From Candidatus Heimdallarchaeota archaeon (GTDB lineage Archaea; Asgardarchaeota; Heimdallarchaeia; Heimdallarchaeales; Heimdallarchaeaceae): 64,000 nucleotides of DNA. Shown here piece after piece: positions 21,025 through 31,109 of this stretch. The position numbers and the translations under genes were made by a program. The notes beneath the pieces are model-generated. The model was not told where the DNA came from and made no database searches. It saw only the letters and a program-made list of their open reading frames with translations. The first letter of the stretch is position 1; the number at the start of each line of letters is the position of its first letter. The stretch covers positions 1 through 64,000 of the forward strand of contig DAOVER010000011.1 in NCBI GenBank assembly GCA_030668875.1, in the 5' to 3' direction.

Positions 21025-22469
21025 CTAACCTCCACATTACGAATACGCATGAATGAACCACCATGATAAACAGGTGCGCCCTGCATTGGATCACCTTTGC
21101 CACAAGTAGCAGCGTCAAATTCTAGCAAACTCTTCTTAGCAACTGCATCAACTGAGCCCCATAGTTTGGGAGTTGTAGTTTCAACTACAGGTCTTCTCAC
21201 CATGTGTTTAACTTCACCATTCTCGATTAGATATGCTTCTAATCCTACATACTTGGATTGATATCGTCTGTCATCAATATTCCACTCTGTAAAGTTGTGC
21301 ATCAAGACACCAAGTTTAACGTCCTCTATCAATTCCTCTAATTCGAAATCACCTGGCAACAGATAGGTATTAGCCATTCTAGGGATTGGTTCACGGTTAT
21401 AACCTATTGCTCGAGCTGCTGCTGTACTCTTTGTTTGCATGAAAGCAGCTGATTCTCTATTATGAAGCATATCCTGAAAAATACCTTCCTTTAAGAGATA
21501 TCTTGGTCCGGCCTTTATTCCTTCATCGTCATATTGATAATAACCATAAGAACCTAATAATGAAGGATCATCTATTATTGTAACTTTATCAGAACCTATT
21601 TTTTCACCAATCATGTCTTGTTTAAGATAGCTTTCACCTGCTTGAGCACCTTCTCTTCCTAATATCCTATCTCCTTCAGATGGATGCCCTTGATTCTCAT
21701 GACACATTATACCAATAACATTCGGACCAACTACATAATCTATTGTTCCTTTTGGAGCTTCCTTTGCTTCAGTAACTATTTTTCCCAATGTTCTAACTTG
21801 TTTCTCTATATAATCTTCAATTTTCCAGAAATCTAATGCTTCATACCCACCAGCTTTTCCTTTTTGTATCATTAACTGCTCTTTTGAGCCCGTAGTGGGG
21901 TTTACTGCCACAATCAATCCAAAGAGTTGTAGAAGGTCAGTTTCGCTCTCTATCCTTGCTCCTTCATTAGTTATAATCAATTTCTTTTCTGTTTGATCTA
22001 ACATTTGAAAGAAACGGAACGGTATGATTGCACCAGTTTCTACTTCAGCTGCAATTTTATCTAGATTGATTAATCTGTTAATTTTCTCTTCAGGAGATAA
22101 TTCTAAAGGTCTTTTTCCACTTTGACCAATAGCTTGATAGGTTGCTATGTGAATTTCCTCTTCACTAAACGATATTTTCTTTGTTCGCATATTTCCGCTT
22201 GCTTCAGCCATTTTAGTTGCGAAAGTTACTGCTATATTCATCTCTTCTTTCGTCATCTCATTAAAACTAGCGAATCCTACTCCACCGTCTTTCAGTACTC
22301 TTATTCCAATACCCTTGCTTCTCATTATAGCTCCGAGTTCAGGAACTCCACTTTTCAGAATACTAGTGTTGCTTTTCAAATCAACTAAGCGTGCTTCAAT
22401 ATACTGAGCACCAAGTTTCTCTCCCTTCTCTATTGCTTTTTCAACCAGATCAATTGGTTCTGCAGTCAT
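21021..22469 (-). CDS. tldD: TldD-like metalloprotease
   Basis: HENQGHPSEGDRILGREGAQAGESYL, YGYYQYDDEG, HNRESAAFMQTKSTAAARA; metal-binding HExxxH. Confidence 0.9.
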   Translation of the reverse strand: MTAEPIDLVEKAIEKGEKLGAQYIEARLVDLKSNTSILKSGVPELGAIMRSKGIGIRVLKDGGVGFASFNEMTKEEMNIAVTFATKMAEASGNMRTKKISFSEEEIHIATYQAIGQSGKRPLELSPEEKINRLINLDKIAAEVETGAIIPFRFFQMLDQTEKKLIITNEGARIESETDLLQLFGLIVAVNPTTGSKEQLMIQKGKAGGYEALDFWKIEDYIEKQVRTLGKIVTEAKEAPKGTIDYVVGPNVIGIMCHENQGHPSEGDRILGREGAQAGESYLKQDMIGEKIGSDKVTIIDDPSLLGSYGYYQYDDEGIKAGPRYLLKEGIFQDMLHNRESAAFMQTKSTAAARAIGYNREPIPRMANTYLLPGDFELEELIEDVKLGVLMHNFTEWNIDDRRYQSKYVGLEAYLIENGEVKHMVRRPVVETTTPKLWGSVDAVAKKSLLEFDAATCGKGDPMQGAPVYHGGSFMRIRNVEVR

Positions 22470-22543
22470 ATTCAGAAGATATAATTATAATTATTTAAAG
22501 ATATTCTCTCAACAATGAAAACATAATAAGATAGTGTAGGATA

Positions 22544-23449
22544 TTATCTTACAGATTCTAATTCAATTTGATATTCAACAAATTCCTTAACTAAATTCGC
22601 TACATCCCTTCCATTTTCGAACAATAAGTCATGTTTGGAATCAGGTAGTATTGCTAATCTCGAGTTAGGTAATAGTTCTCGCAGTTTCATTGAATCTTTA
22701 ACAGAAGTAAGATGATCTTTTTCCCCTACCATAAGTAAAATCGGAGTTTCTAACTTCTTAAGTTCTTCATCTTTATCCCAAGCATATACTGTATTCAGTA
22801 AACTTTGTCTAAAAACATGATATGGCATACTCTTACGTTGTTCTTTTATGATGTTGATATACTTTGGATTAACTGAATCTGATGTAATGATATTCATTAC
22901 TACATGCAAAAGAATATTTTTCACTCTTTCATCCATTCTGTAAAACATTAAAGGAAGCATTCTTGGAAATGGTTCTCTGAAATTAGGTGCACTTGAAAGC
23001 ACTACCGCTGCTTTTGCTCTTTCTGGTTTTAAGCATAGATAGTTTTGAACTATTGCTGACCCCATAGAATGCCCAATTAAGATTAGATTCTTTGGATTGA
23101 AATAATCCACAATTTGTGCTAATTCCTCTGTAAATAATCCTAGATCATAAGAATCTGAGTCAACATCTGAAAAACCATGACCTTTCATATCATAAGCTAT
23201 GATTCTAAAATGAGATCCTAACATTTTTAGTAGATAACTGTAAATTATGCTACTTGAACCCCACCCATGAGCACAAATTATTGTATAATCATATGTAGGA
23301 TTTTCGTTTATATCTACGTAACTAATAGTATAACTTGAACCATTTCTTTGTATCGTTAACTTAGCTCTTTTTTCTGAGAATGGATCGACCATTACCAAAT
23401 CCTCCATTTCCAGTTTAGATGATCTATTTAGTGATAGCATATGGCTCAA
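22544..23449 (-). CDS. Alpha/beta hydrolase
   Basis: CAHGWGSSSIIYSYLLK, LIGHSMGSAIVQNYL nucleophile elbow, MVGEKDHLT, SKHDLLFE. Confidence 0.88.
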   Translation of the reverse strand: MSHMLSLNRSSKLEMEDLVMVDPFSEKRAKLTIQRNGSSYTISYVDINENPTYDYTIICAHGWGSSSIIYSYLLKMLGSHFRIIAYDMKGHGFSDVDSDSYDLGLFTEELAQIVDYFNPKNLILIGHSMGSAIVQNYLCLKPERAKAAVVLSSAPNFREPFPRMLPLMFYRMDERVKNILLHVVMNIITSDSVNPKYINIIKEQRKSMPYHVFRQSLLNTVYAWDKDEELKKLETPILLMVGEKDHLTSVKDSMKLRELLPNSRLAILPDSKHDLLFENGRDVANLVKEFVEYQIELESVR

Positions 23450-23551
23450 TTATATACTAGTTATCGAACATTTATAAAACTAATCAAATGAAAAGTAAAG
23501 GGCTTAAAAACGTGATGTGTAGCTCTTTACACAAATATGAAAAAAGAGTGA

Positions 23552-25390
23552 TTAGAGTGATTTTTCAAAGAAATCTGACAGCATTTTGAATAAAGTTTTT
23601 TGATTCTTTACTTTCACAATTCCATGACCTTCATCTTCGAAAATATACTCCTCATAATCTATTTTGTGTTCTTCTAGATTCTTCCTAACTTCCTCTACAT
23701 TCTTTGGAGAAACATTGGGATCTCGTCTTCCTTGAATAATTAGTAATTTACCTTTAATATCCTGAACAAAGTTAATGGGTGAGCGTTCAAAATATATATC
23801 TGGCACTTCTGTTGGAGTGCCACCCATCATTTCAGCTGAAAGAGGTTTTAAATCAGGTCTTGTTGTATCGTAATCAATCTCCAGATCAGTCATACCACAA
23901 ATGGGTGCTGAAGCCGCGATGATATCAAATGGAGCTTTTGTTATCCCAAACCAAGCTGAGTACCCCCCATAGCTTGTTCCAGTTATGCCAACCTTACCAC
24001 TTACAGCTGTTCCTTGTGATATAAGTGCTCTAATACCTGAAAGAATATCCTCCTGTTCATCAGCTCCCCACCCTCTGTCTCGTATCGAATCTTCAAAGGT
24101 AATCCCATAGCCAGTTGAACCTCTATAATTTGGATCAAGAACTGTAAAACCTAATTTAGTATAATACTGGATTTGAGAATTAATAGCATCTTCAGAATGG
24201 GCAGTAGGGCCACCATGCACGTATATTATTGTTTTTTCATTCGATTTTTTAGGTTTGTACAACCAACCATGCACATTAACACCATCATGAGATTTCCAGT
24301 CAAAATCTTCAGCAGCAGTCAAATCACTTTTTTGTAATTTTGTTTGTTTCCAAACATAAGTAAGTGATTTGAAATTAACAGGGTTTATGGAATCAATATT
24401 GAATTTAATAATATCATCTGGTTGAGTTGAAGAATAATATTTGCCGATCCAATCCTTAGAATTTAAGGGGGCAATTGGATAATAATTTCCTGATATTCTA
24501 GGTAATTTCGTTTCTTGCAAGGTTTCCACGTTAATAATTGAAACTCTTTTTTTTGCTTTTTCATATTCTGATACAAAGAAATAATTACCAATTCGGGGAA
24601 CAGAAAAATCTTCAATACTTCGTAATGGATCATCGATTACCCATGTGATTTCTTCGGATTCGACATTGTAAATACCAAGGGAGTAATGTTTCTGTTCTAT
24701 GTTATCTTTTGTATCGGTAAGAAACACTATTCTCTTACTATCAGACAACCAAGATGCAAATACTCTTGCCTTCTCACCGAAATTTAATATCTCTCTGTCT
24801 TGATTACCATCTATATCCACAATCCACTTTTGTTCTCCTTTAGGATGGTACTCTTTTCTGCTATATAGTATGTTCTGCCCATTTTTTGATAAATCAGGGA
24901 ATAACCATGTTGGTTTACTAGGTTTTGCTAAACATATCATCTCATCAGTTTCTAAATTGTGTTTGTAAATGTAAGTAGGTTCAATTTCCTTTTTATCTGT
25001 TAAGGAATAATTAGCTCCATATATCAACCATTTCTCACTTGGATGAATTCTCCCTCCTCTCAAGAAGAATGGAGGGTTTTCCATGGTTAATGGAATCATC
25101 TCGAGCGGATTATCTAGATTAATTCTAAACAATCTAACTCTTTCATTTCTACTCTTATCTTCTCCAACCAAAACAGCCTTACTCTTTGGATAGAAATATC
25201 TAACTATTGACATTTCTGGGGTATTTGATAGAGCTATAGGGTTGGAACTACCATCTGTAGGAACATAGAATACATCAATGTTAGGATTGATATTTCTCCA
25301 TGAATAGGCTAAATACTTCCCATCAGGGGAAATTTGAGGTGAATAAATAAAAGGTATTGTAAGCAAATCATCTAAATAATCTTCCTTCAT
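23552..25390 (-). CDS. S9 family prolyl oligopeptidase/acylaminoacyl-peptidase-like
   Basis: GTSYGGYSAWFG nucleophile, QGRRDPNVSP, EDEGHGI catalytic triad; N-terminal beta-propeller-like repeats. Confidence 0.9.
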   Translation of the reverse strand: MKEDYLDDLLTIPFIYSPQISPDGKYLAYSWRNINPNIDVFYVPTDGSSNPIALSNTPEMSIVRYFYPKSKAVLVGEDKSRNERVRLFRINLDNPLEMIPLTMENPPFFLRGGRIHPSEKWLIYGANYSLTDKKEIEPTYIYKHNLETDEMICLAKPSKPTWLFPDLSKNGQNILYSRKEYHPKGEQKWIVDIDGNQDREILNFGEKARVFASWLSDSKRIVFLTDTKDNIEQKHYSLGIYNVESEEITWVIDDPLRSIEDFSVPRIGNYFFVSEYEKAKKRVSIINVETLQETKLPRISGNYYPIAPLNSKDWIGKYYSSTQPDDIIKFNIDSINPVNFKSLTYVWKQTKLQKSDLTAAEDFDWKSHDGVNVHGWLYKPKKSNEKTIIYVHGGPTAHSEDAINSQIQYYTKLGFTVLDPNYRGSTGYGITFEDSIRDRGWGADEQEDILSGIRALISQGTAVSGKVGITGTSYGGYSAWFGITKAPFDIIAASAPICGMTDLEIDYDTTRPDLKPLSAEMMGGTPTEVPDIYFERSPINFVQDIKGKLLIIQGRRDPNVSPKNVEEVRKNLEEHKIDYEEYIFEDEGHGIVKVKNQKTLFKMLSDFFEKSL

Positions 25391-25449
25391 AAATGCAATT
25401 TGTTATGGAATATTAAAATATTTACTGATTGGTAGATGAGACAGAAAGA

Positions 25450-26073
25450 TCAAAAGATGTGTGGAAACCATTCAGCAAAAGGTACAAATAAAGCAAGAAT
25501 TGGACCCGAAAATATGAAGAAAACTGCTCCTACTATCAAACCAACAACCGTTCCACCTATAATATCTAATACATAGTGTAATCTTAATGATATCCTTGCT
25601 ATGTTCACGCCAATAGTCCATAGACCAAATAACAAACCTAACCACCATACTTCTTGAAAGAAGAGAATCATGAGTATTGATGAAGTTGCCATACGGCTTG
25701 CATGACCACTTGGAAAACTGTAGTAATCTCCTCTGGCTACATATTTTTTTAGCCTGTCATCACTTGGTCTTTTTCTTTTTACTATATATTTGATTAAGGC
25801 TGTAGTTAAGCCTGATATTATTAAAACGAGCAATTGTAAGATATTAATTGTTCTGTCCATGAAAATATCGAAAACAAAAAATATAACAGAGAGAATTATC
25901 CATGGCTGTGAATTACCTGAGAGTGCAAGTATACTAAAGAAAGTTTGATGTTTAGCTGTTCTATCAGCTATTTTTTGTGATACTTTCTTATCCCATTCAT
26001 CTAGGCTTGATTCTTCAATAGCCATACAAGAGAAGAAGAGGTCTAATTTAAAAAAGTAACTGTCATTTCGCAA
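25450..26073 (-). CDS. PAP2-superfamily membrane phosphatase
   Basis: KRKRPSDD, SFPSGHASR, RISLRLHYVLDIIGG phosphatase motifs; several TM segments. Confidence 0.9.
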   Translation of the reverse strand: MRNDSYFFKLDLFFSCMAIEESSLDEWDKKVSQKIADRTAKHQTFFSILALSGNSQPWIILSVIFFVFDIFMDRTINILQLLVLIISGLTTALIKYIVKRKRPSDDRLKKYVARGDYYSFPSGHASRMATSSILMILFFQEVWWLGLLFGLWTIGVNIARISLRLHYVLDIIGGTVVGLIVGAVFFIFSGPILALFVPFAEWFPHIF

Positions 26074-26877
26074 CTATTCGTACAAATTTCTATTCTCTTC
26101 ATAATATTTTCGAGCAACCAACAGATGTTCAGGTTTGTCGACATCCATTGCAATTTCTCCGTCAAACATTACAGGTGCATATATCCCCCTCTCAATCTTG
26201 AAGATTTTTTTATTAAAAAATTTTAGTAGCCTTTCAAGTGTTAATCGCTTGAAAACGTACCTTAATACAAGAATAGGGTTTAAAATAATTAACTGCCCAA
26301 TTACTGATTTTCTTTGTGAACCTAAATCATCAATCAGTTTTTTATGTTCTAAAAGCTTTCCTGGTTTCACAAGAAGAATGTCCCCACCACAGAATTCTAA
26401 ATCCATAAATTTCATCCAACTTCGTTGGACATTAGGAAATTTTTCCAACATAGTTTCCTTTTTAACTATTGGATAATAGAATATCCCATCAATCTCTCCT
26501 CCTGATTCTTCTTCACATTTGTCAACAAACCTTTGTATCATATCACTTTTAATTAGCGGAACATCTGCAGAGAGAGTGATCATATATTCAGAATGCCCTT
26601 CTTCCTTCCTTATATAATCTTTATAAACATTAACTCCTTTATCGAAAACTGTTCCTTCATCTTCAACAAAAACAACTGGGTAATTGGTGTCCCACTCTTC
26701 TTCAGTCATACCTACAATGTAGATTTTTTCAATGAAGTCACATTTGAGAAATTCCTCTACTTGACGTTCAAGAAATATTTTTGATCCTAACTTAATGAAA
26801 CCTTTCTTTGGAACATTTTCAAGTTCACAAATAATATCATCTTTACTTGAATGTCCAGCTAATATTATGGCGTTCAT
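26074..26877 (-). CDS. NTP-transferase (MobA/CMP-sugar-type nucleotidyltransferase-like)
   Basis: MNAIILAGHSSKD...KGFIKLGSKIFLERQVEEFLKCDFIEKIYIVG; LSADVPLI; internal Met start avoids overlap with the upstream gene. Confidence 0.75.
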   Translation of the reverse strand: MNAIILAGHSSKDDIICELENVPKKGFIKLGSKIFLERQVEEFLKCDFIEKIYIVGMTEEEWDTNYPVVFVEDEGTVFDKGVNVYKDYIRKEEGHSEYMITLSADVPLIKSDMIQRFVDKCEEESGGEIDGIFYYPIVKKETMLEKFPNVQRSWMKFMDLEFCGGDILLVKPGKLLEHKKLIDDLGSQRKSVIGQLIILNPILVLRYVFKRLTLERLLKFFNKKIFKIERGIYAPVMFDGEIAMDVDKPEHLLVARKYYEENRNLYE

Positions 26878-26896
26878 CTTAATCATTGTAATCTGC

Positions 26897-27823
26897 CTAT
26901 TTTTGTAATTTCTGGATAGTTGGTTCAATTTTTAGTTTTTTCAGATAATCCTCATAGTCCTCTCTTGCCAACTCTCCTTTTTCTCCACTCAGTGCAACTA
27001 TACTTGCTTCAAGAACATTAGTACCAAATGAAACTCCACCTACTCTTGGGGTTGAGGTAATAATGTATTTGATGCCTATTTTCTTAAGTAATTCAACATC
27101 CTTTTCTCTTGTAGTATTTGTAATAATAATTTTTCCTTCCATATCTTCATGAGGCATGTTTCTATTGATAAATAGGAAGTCTCCAGCAATCCATTTTACT
27201 CTTTTGAAATATTTGATATATGTTGGTTTATGTACATCTTGTTTTTCTCCTGTTGGGTATACCCAACTGAAGGGTAATCTGCAAACTATTGGGAGGAGTA
27301 TTTTTGCTAAAGATTTTACTGAACTCATCCTGTGAAGAGCTACACCTAATTGGAATCCCCAAAGTAAATCACCAAATGTGATTAATTTTCTATCTTTACC
27401 AACAAATTCCCATGCACTTTCAGCCATATGCCATCTATCAACTGCACACATATTGAGAAGTGATCTATCCTCTTCTACTTCTTCAGGTAATTTATCCTCA
27501 ATATATTGCATAATCCTCCCTTCAAGAGTACTTTTCATTCCTCCTCCATCAACAATAGGCGATTTATGAACACCTTTAATGAGCTTTTTGAAGACATCAC
27601 GTATCTCATAGCGATTATTTTCTCTTCGAAGATACATATCTGTTCCACCAACACCAAAAGCATCCACTTTTCCATCATATTGAAGCATAAGTTCATTATA
27701 TTTTTTCATATCACCATTTGTACCTATTCTTTCAGCGATGATTGTCTCATTTCCCAGTTGATATTCTCGTTTGAAATCTCTTGTATCAGAACCCAAAGAT
27801 ATTGATATAACATGTTTAGTCAT
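26897..27823 (-). CDS. 'Quinate 5-dehydrogenase'-annotated family protein, paralog 2
   Basis: KHVISISLGSDTRDFKREYQLGNETIIAERIGTNGDMKKYNELMLQYDGKVDAFGVGG...KSPIVDGGGMKSTLEGR. Confidence 0.65.
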   Translation of the reverse strand: MTKHVISISLGSDTRDFKREYQLGNETIIAERIGTNGDMKKYNELMLQYDGKVDAFGVGGTDMYLRRENNRYEIRDVFKKLIKGVHKSPIVDGGGMKSTLEGRIMQYIEDKLPEEVEEDRSLLNMCAVDRWHMAESAWEFVGKDRKLITFGDLLWGFQLGVALHRMSSVKSLAKILLPIVCRLPFSWVYPTGEKQDVHKPTYIKYFKRVKWIAGDFLFINRNMPHEDMEGKIIITNTTREKDVELLKKIGIKYIITSTPRVGGVSFGTNVLEASIVALSGEKGELAREDYEDYLKKLKIEPTIQKLQK

Positions 27824-27959
27824 ATTGATTCACTAACATCTTACTAGAAAATTTACTTATTTATAAAACATTACGTGGAACCCTCTAAATTACTCTGTAA
27901 ATGATTACACTCAACTACCAAACAGAAATCTTATATTTGCTTATTTTTGATGATATAAT

Positions 27960-28439
27960 ATGGATAAAGATGCCGTCATAATGCAATTACGTCAAATGAT
28001 CGAAATCAAAGAAAAAATTAGCGAGCTATTGATGAACGTAAATTGTTGTCCAGATAATTCTCTGCTTGAAGCACTCTTTCATGGAATGGCTCTAGATGCT
28101 CAGAAACATTCTGAAATATTCAAAGGTTTATTAGATAGAGCACAGGGTATGAATGAAGCGATTGAAGACGAGAGGAAGACAGAAATTCTAGCGTCTGTTA
28201 ACAAAGTATTAGAATTAGAATGGAATGTTAAAAATCAAACAAAAACTATTATTGATAGAGTTACTGATGAAAAAACAAAAAAGATACTTACAACAGTCTT
28301 AGGAGATATTCAGAGACATGAGGTTACTCTCAAAGATTTACAACATTTTAGTGAGGATATGTCCATAGATCAAGAGAGAATAATAGATAAGATATGGAAA
28401 TATTCCATTAAGTTTGATGATGATGAAGAGGAAGACTAA
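27960..28439 (+). CDS. Ferritin-like/rubrerythrin-like four-helix protein (tentative)
   Basis: Four long helices with MALDAQKHSEIF and LGDIQRHEVTL in the positions of ExxH motifs (Glu replaced by Asp). Confidence 0.4.
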   Translation: MDKDAVIMQLRQMIEIKEKISELLMNVNCCPDNSLLEALFHGMALDAQKHSEIFKGLLDRAQGMNEAIEDERKTEILASVNKVLELEWNVKNQTKTIIDRVTDEKTKKILTTVLGDIQRHEVTLKDLQHFSEDMSIDQERIIDKIWKYSIKFDDDEEED

Positions 28440-28540
28440 ACAAAACAACATTTTTCTTTGAATCAAACATATTATTCGGAAAATCACTCTGTTTGTTTAC
28501 TCATACAAATATCAGAAATAGTTAAAAAGAGAATAGATGA

Positions 28541-29575
28541 TTGTTCATTATATTCGGTGATTATTTGAATAAATCCCCCATTATAGAAGAGATAGCAAAA
28601 AGACTAAAATGCTCTGCAGATGATGTAAAACTCAGAAAAAATTTAACTGGGACATCTACGGCAAACGTATCCGAGATAACTTGGGGGAAGGAGAAACAGG
28701 TTGGGATTTTAAAGCAAAACACAACAAAAGTAGAGTGGTTATTTTATTCCAAAATAGCTTCAGAATTTGATGTACCGGCTCCAGCTCCTATAGCCTTTTC
28801 TGAATTAAGTGATATGCCCTGGATCTTGATTGAAAAGATCCCTCGTGGTGTTCATCCTAGAAAATGGGATAAGGAACACATAGAGAAAGCTATCAAAGTG
28901 TTAGCAGGTTTCCATGCTCAATTTCATAACAAAGAAAATGAGAAACTATTTGATAATTTTCGTAAGAAAACAACAAAGGAATGGGACACAACTAAAAAAA
29001 GACTGCTAGAAAACCTCAAACGAGCTTCAAAAATAGCTGAAAACTACAAGGGAAAGTATCCCATACTGAAATCTGAATTCGATTATGTCAAGAGGAAACT
29101 GAAATCAAAAAATTATCTTGATGATCTGCTTGCAGGTGGAACATCTTTATTACATGGTGATGTGTGGATTTACAATTTCATGAATGTGCCTAATTGTTCT
29201 TGTCTTCTAGATTGGCAAGAATGTTTCTTTGGTCCTCCCGCATGGGAGTTCCTCTACTTCTATGATCTTATCCCTCTTCTAATAGATGGTATCAAAGTAA
29301 GCACAAGAGTTAACCCATTTACATTTGATGAATTACTAAAAATTTATCATTCTGAGTTCAAGAAACAAGGAGGAAAGATAACTCTTACAAAATTCAAACA
29401 ATCACTTAAAGCTGCGGTATCCTTTCAAATAGCTTATTTCTGGGCAAAGATACTCAAACCAGATGTGATCCATTTGCATGGAGGAAGGTACTTCATTGTA
29501 AGAACATTACGTCTCTTACCTTCACGAAAAGTTATGCGTGAACATTTCAGGAAACTTCTGGAACTAAGTAAGTAA
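28541..29575 (+). CDS. Aminoglycoside phosphotransferase/choline kinase-like protein
   Basis: LLHGDVWIYNFM and LLDWQECFFGPPAWEFLYF (Brenner and DFG-like motifs). Confidence 0.8.
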   Translation: MFIIFGDYLNKSPIIEEIAKRLKCSADDVKLRKNLTGTSTANVSEITWGKEKQVGILKQNTTKVEWLFYSKIASEFDVPAPAPIAFSELSDMPWILIEKIPRGVHPRKWDKEHIEKAIKVLAGFHAQFHNKENEKLFDNFRKKTTKEWDTTKKRLLENLKRASKIAENYKGKYPILKSEFDYVKRKLKSKNYLDDLLAGGTSLLHGDVWIYNFMNVPNCSCLLDWQECFFGPPAWEFLYFYDLIPLLIDGIKVSTRVNPFTFDELLKIYHSEFKKQGGKITLTKFKQSLKAAVSFQIAYFWAKILKPDVIHLHGGRYFIVRTLRLLPSRKVMREHFRKLLELSK

Positions 29576-29646
29576 ACATTCTAATAGATACGATAATAAT
29601 AGATACGATAACACTTTTATGCTATTCTTTTTTCTTTCTCGCAATC

Positions 29647-30726
29647 ATGAGTGAATATATGGATATAGAAATACAGTTAGCTACTGAAGAACAAAAGAAA
29701 CAGAAACCCGCAGATTCAGAACTAGTTTTTGGAAAAACATTTACAGATTATCTGTTTGAAGTAGAGTATGAGAACGAAAAATGGGGAACTCCTAAAATTG
29801 TCCCATATCATCCTTTTACTCTAGATCCTGCAACAACTGTCTTGCACTATGCACAAGAAATTTTTGAGGGAATGAAAGCCTTCCGCCATCCAGATGGCTC
29901 TGTTCATCTTTTCAAACCTTATAAAAATGCAGAGAGGTTTAATAAATCTGCAGAACGAATGAGTATGCCAACAGTAAACAAAGATTTATTCGTAAAAGCT
30001 ATTATTGAACTGGTTAGACTAGAAAATGAATGGGTTCCAAAATCACCTGGAACGACATTATACGTTAGACCAACAATGATTGCAACTGAAGTAGCATTGG
30101 GAGTTCATCCTAGTGACAAATATCTTTTTTACATCATTTTATCGCCAGTAGGTCCTTACTTCACAACAGGATTCAAACCTACAAAGGTTTATGTTGCAAG
30201 CACACATATCAGAGCTGCACCAGGTGGTACTGGAGAAGCTAAAACTGGTGGAAACTACTCTCCTACTCTCTTGTCACAACAAAAAGCTAAATCACTAGGT
30301 TATCCTCAAGTCTTATGGTTAGACGCCATTGAAAGAAGATATATCGAAGAAGCAGGAGCTATGAACATAATGTTCGTAATCGACGGAGAAATTTACACAC
30401 CTCCTCTTGATGGTACTATTCTTCGTGGAATTACAAGAGCATCAGTACTCGAATTAGCTCAAGATTTGGGATATACTATACATGAAGAACCTATTGAAAT
30501 ATTTAATCTTATTGAGAAAATACAAAATGGCTCTTGTAGTGAAATATTTTGTGTTGGAACAGCTGCTTCTATAACTCCTTTAGGAGAAATATTTTACAAA
30601 GGTGAATCTCACATAGTTAATGGTTATGAGGTTGGGAAAATCACAAAACATCTCTATGATGAGTTAGTAGGCATTCAATTTGGTAAAATTCCTGATAGGT
30701 TCAATTGGATGTATAAAGTATATTGA
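29647..30726 (+). CDS. ilvE: Branched-chain amino acid aminotransferase
   Basis: Class IV aminotransferase: ATTVLHYAQEIFEGMKAFRH, GGTGEAKTGGNYSPTLLSQQKAKSLGYPQVLWLD, IEEAGAMNIMFV. Confidence 0.95.
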   Translation: MSEYMDIEIQLATEEQKKQKPADSELVFGKTFTDYLFEVEYENEKWGTPKIVPYHPFTLDPATTVLHYAQEIFEGMKAFRHPDGSVHLFKPYKNAERFNKSAERMSMPTVNKDLFVKAIIELVRLENEWVPKSPGTTLYVRPTMIATEVALGVHPSDKYLFYIILSPVGPYFTTGFKPTKVYVASTHIRAAPGGTGEAKTGGNYSPTLLSQQKAKSLGYPQVLWLDAIERRYIEEAGAMNIMFVIDGEIYTPPLDGTILRGITRASVLELAQDLGYTIHEEPIEIFNLIEKIQNGSCSEIFCVGTAASITPLGEIFYKGESHIVNGYEVGKITKHLYDELVGIQFGKIPDRFNWMYKVY

Positions 30727-30769
30727 ATTAAGGAAAAAGTTCTTAATTCTCCCCTTTTCTTACTTTTTA

Positions 30770-31105
30770 ATGAGTTCTATAGATTCCTTAACCACAAAGA
30801 TAATCGAATTTAGAGATGCTAGAAAATGGAAAAAGTTTCACACACCAAGAAATCTAGCTCTTTCATTAGTAATTGAGACAGGAGAGCTTTTCGAAATTAT
30901 GCAATGGAAAGAAGATCACGAGATTCTATCTGATCTCAATCGATTAAAACCACAGCTCGAAGATGAAATAGCAGATATAGCAATTTATCTTTTCTTACTA
31001 GCACATGAATTTGGTATAAATTTAGCTGATGCAATACCACAGAAGATAGTAAAAAACTGTAAGAAATATCCTCTAGAAGAAAAAGCTAAATTTGAAGAAG
31101 ATTAA
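30770..31105 (+). CDS. MazG-like nucleotide pyrophosphohydrolase (dCTPase-type)
   Basis: FRDARKWKKFHTPRNLALSLVIETGELFEIMQWK...LEDEIADIAIYLFLLA; EExxE/ExxD metal motifs; in-frame ATG at 30770 avoids overlap with ilvE. Confidence 0.88.
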   Translation: MSSIDSLTTKIIEFRDARKWKKFHTPRNLALSLVIETGELFEIMQWKEDHEILSDLNRLKPQLEDEIADIAIYLFLLAHEFGINLADAIPQKIVKNCKKYPLEEKAKFEED

Positions 31106-31109
31106 TATC

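Noticed and set aside
30680-30769. N-terminal extension of the MazG-like ORF overlapping ilvE
   Set aside because: An in-frame ATG at 30770 gives a typical MazG N-terminus (MSSIDSLTTKIIEF) and removes the overlap
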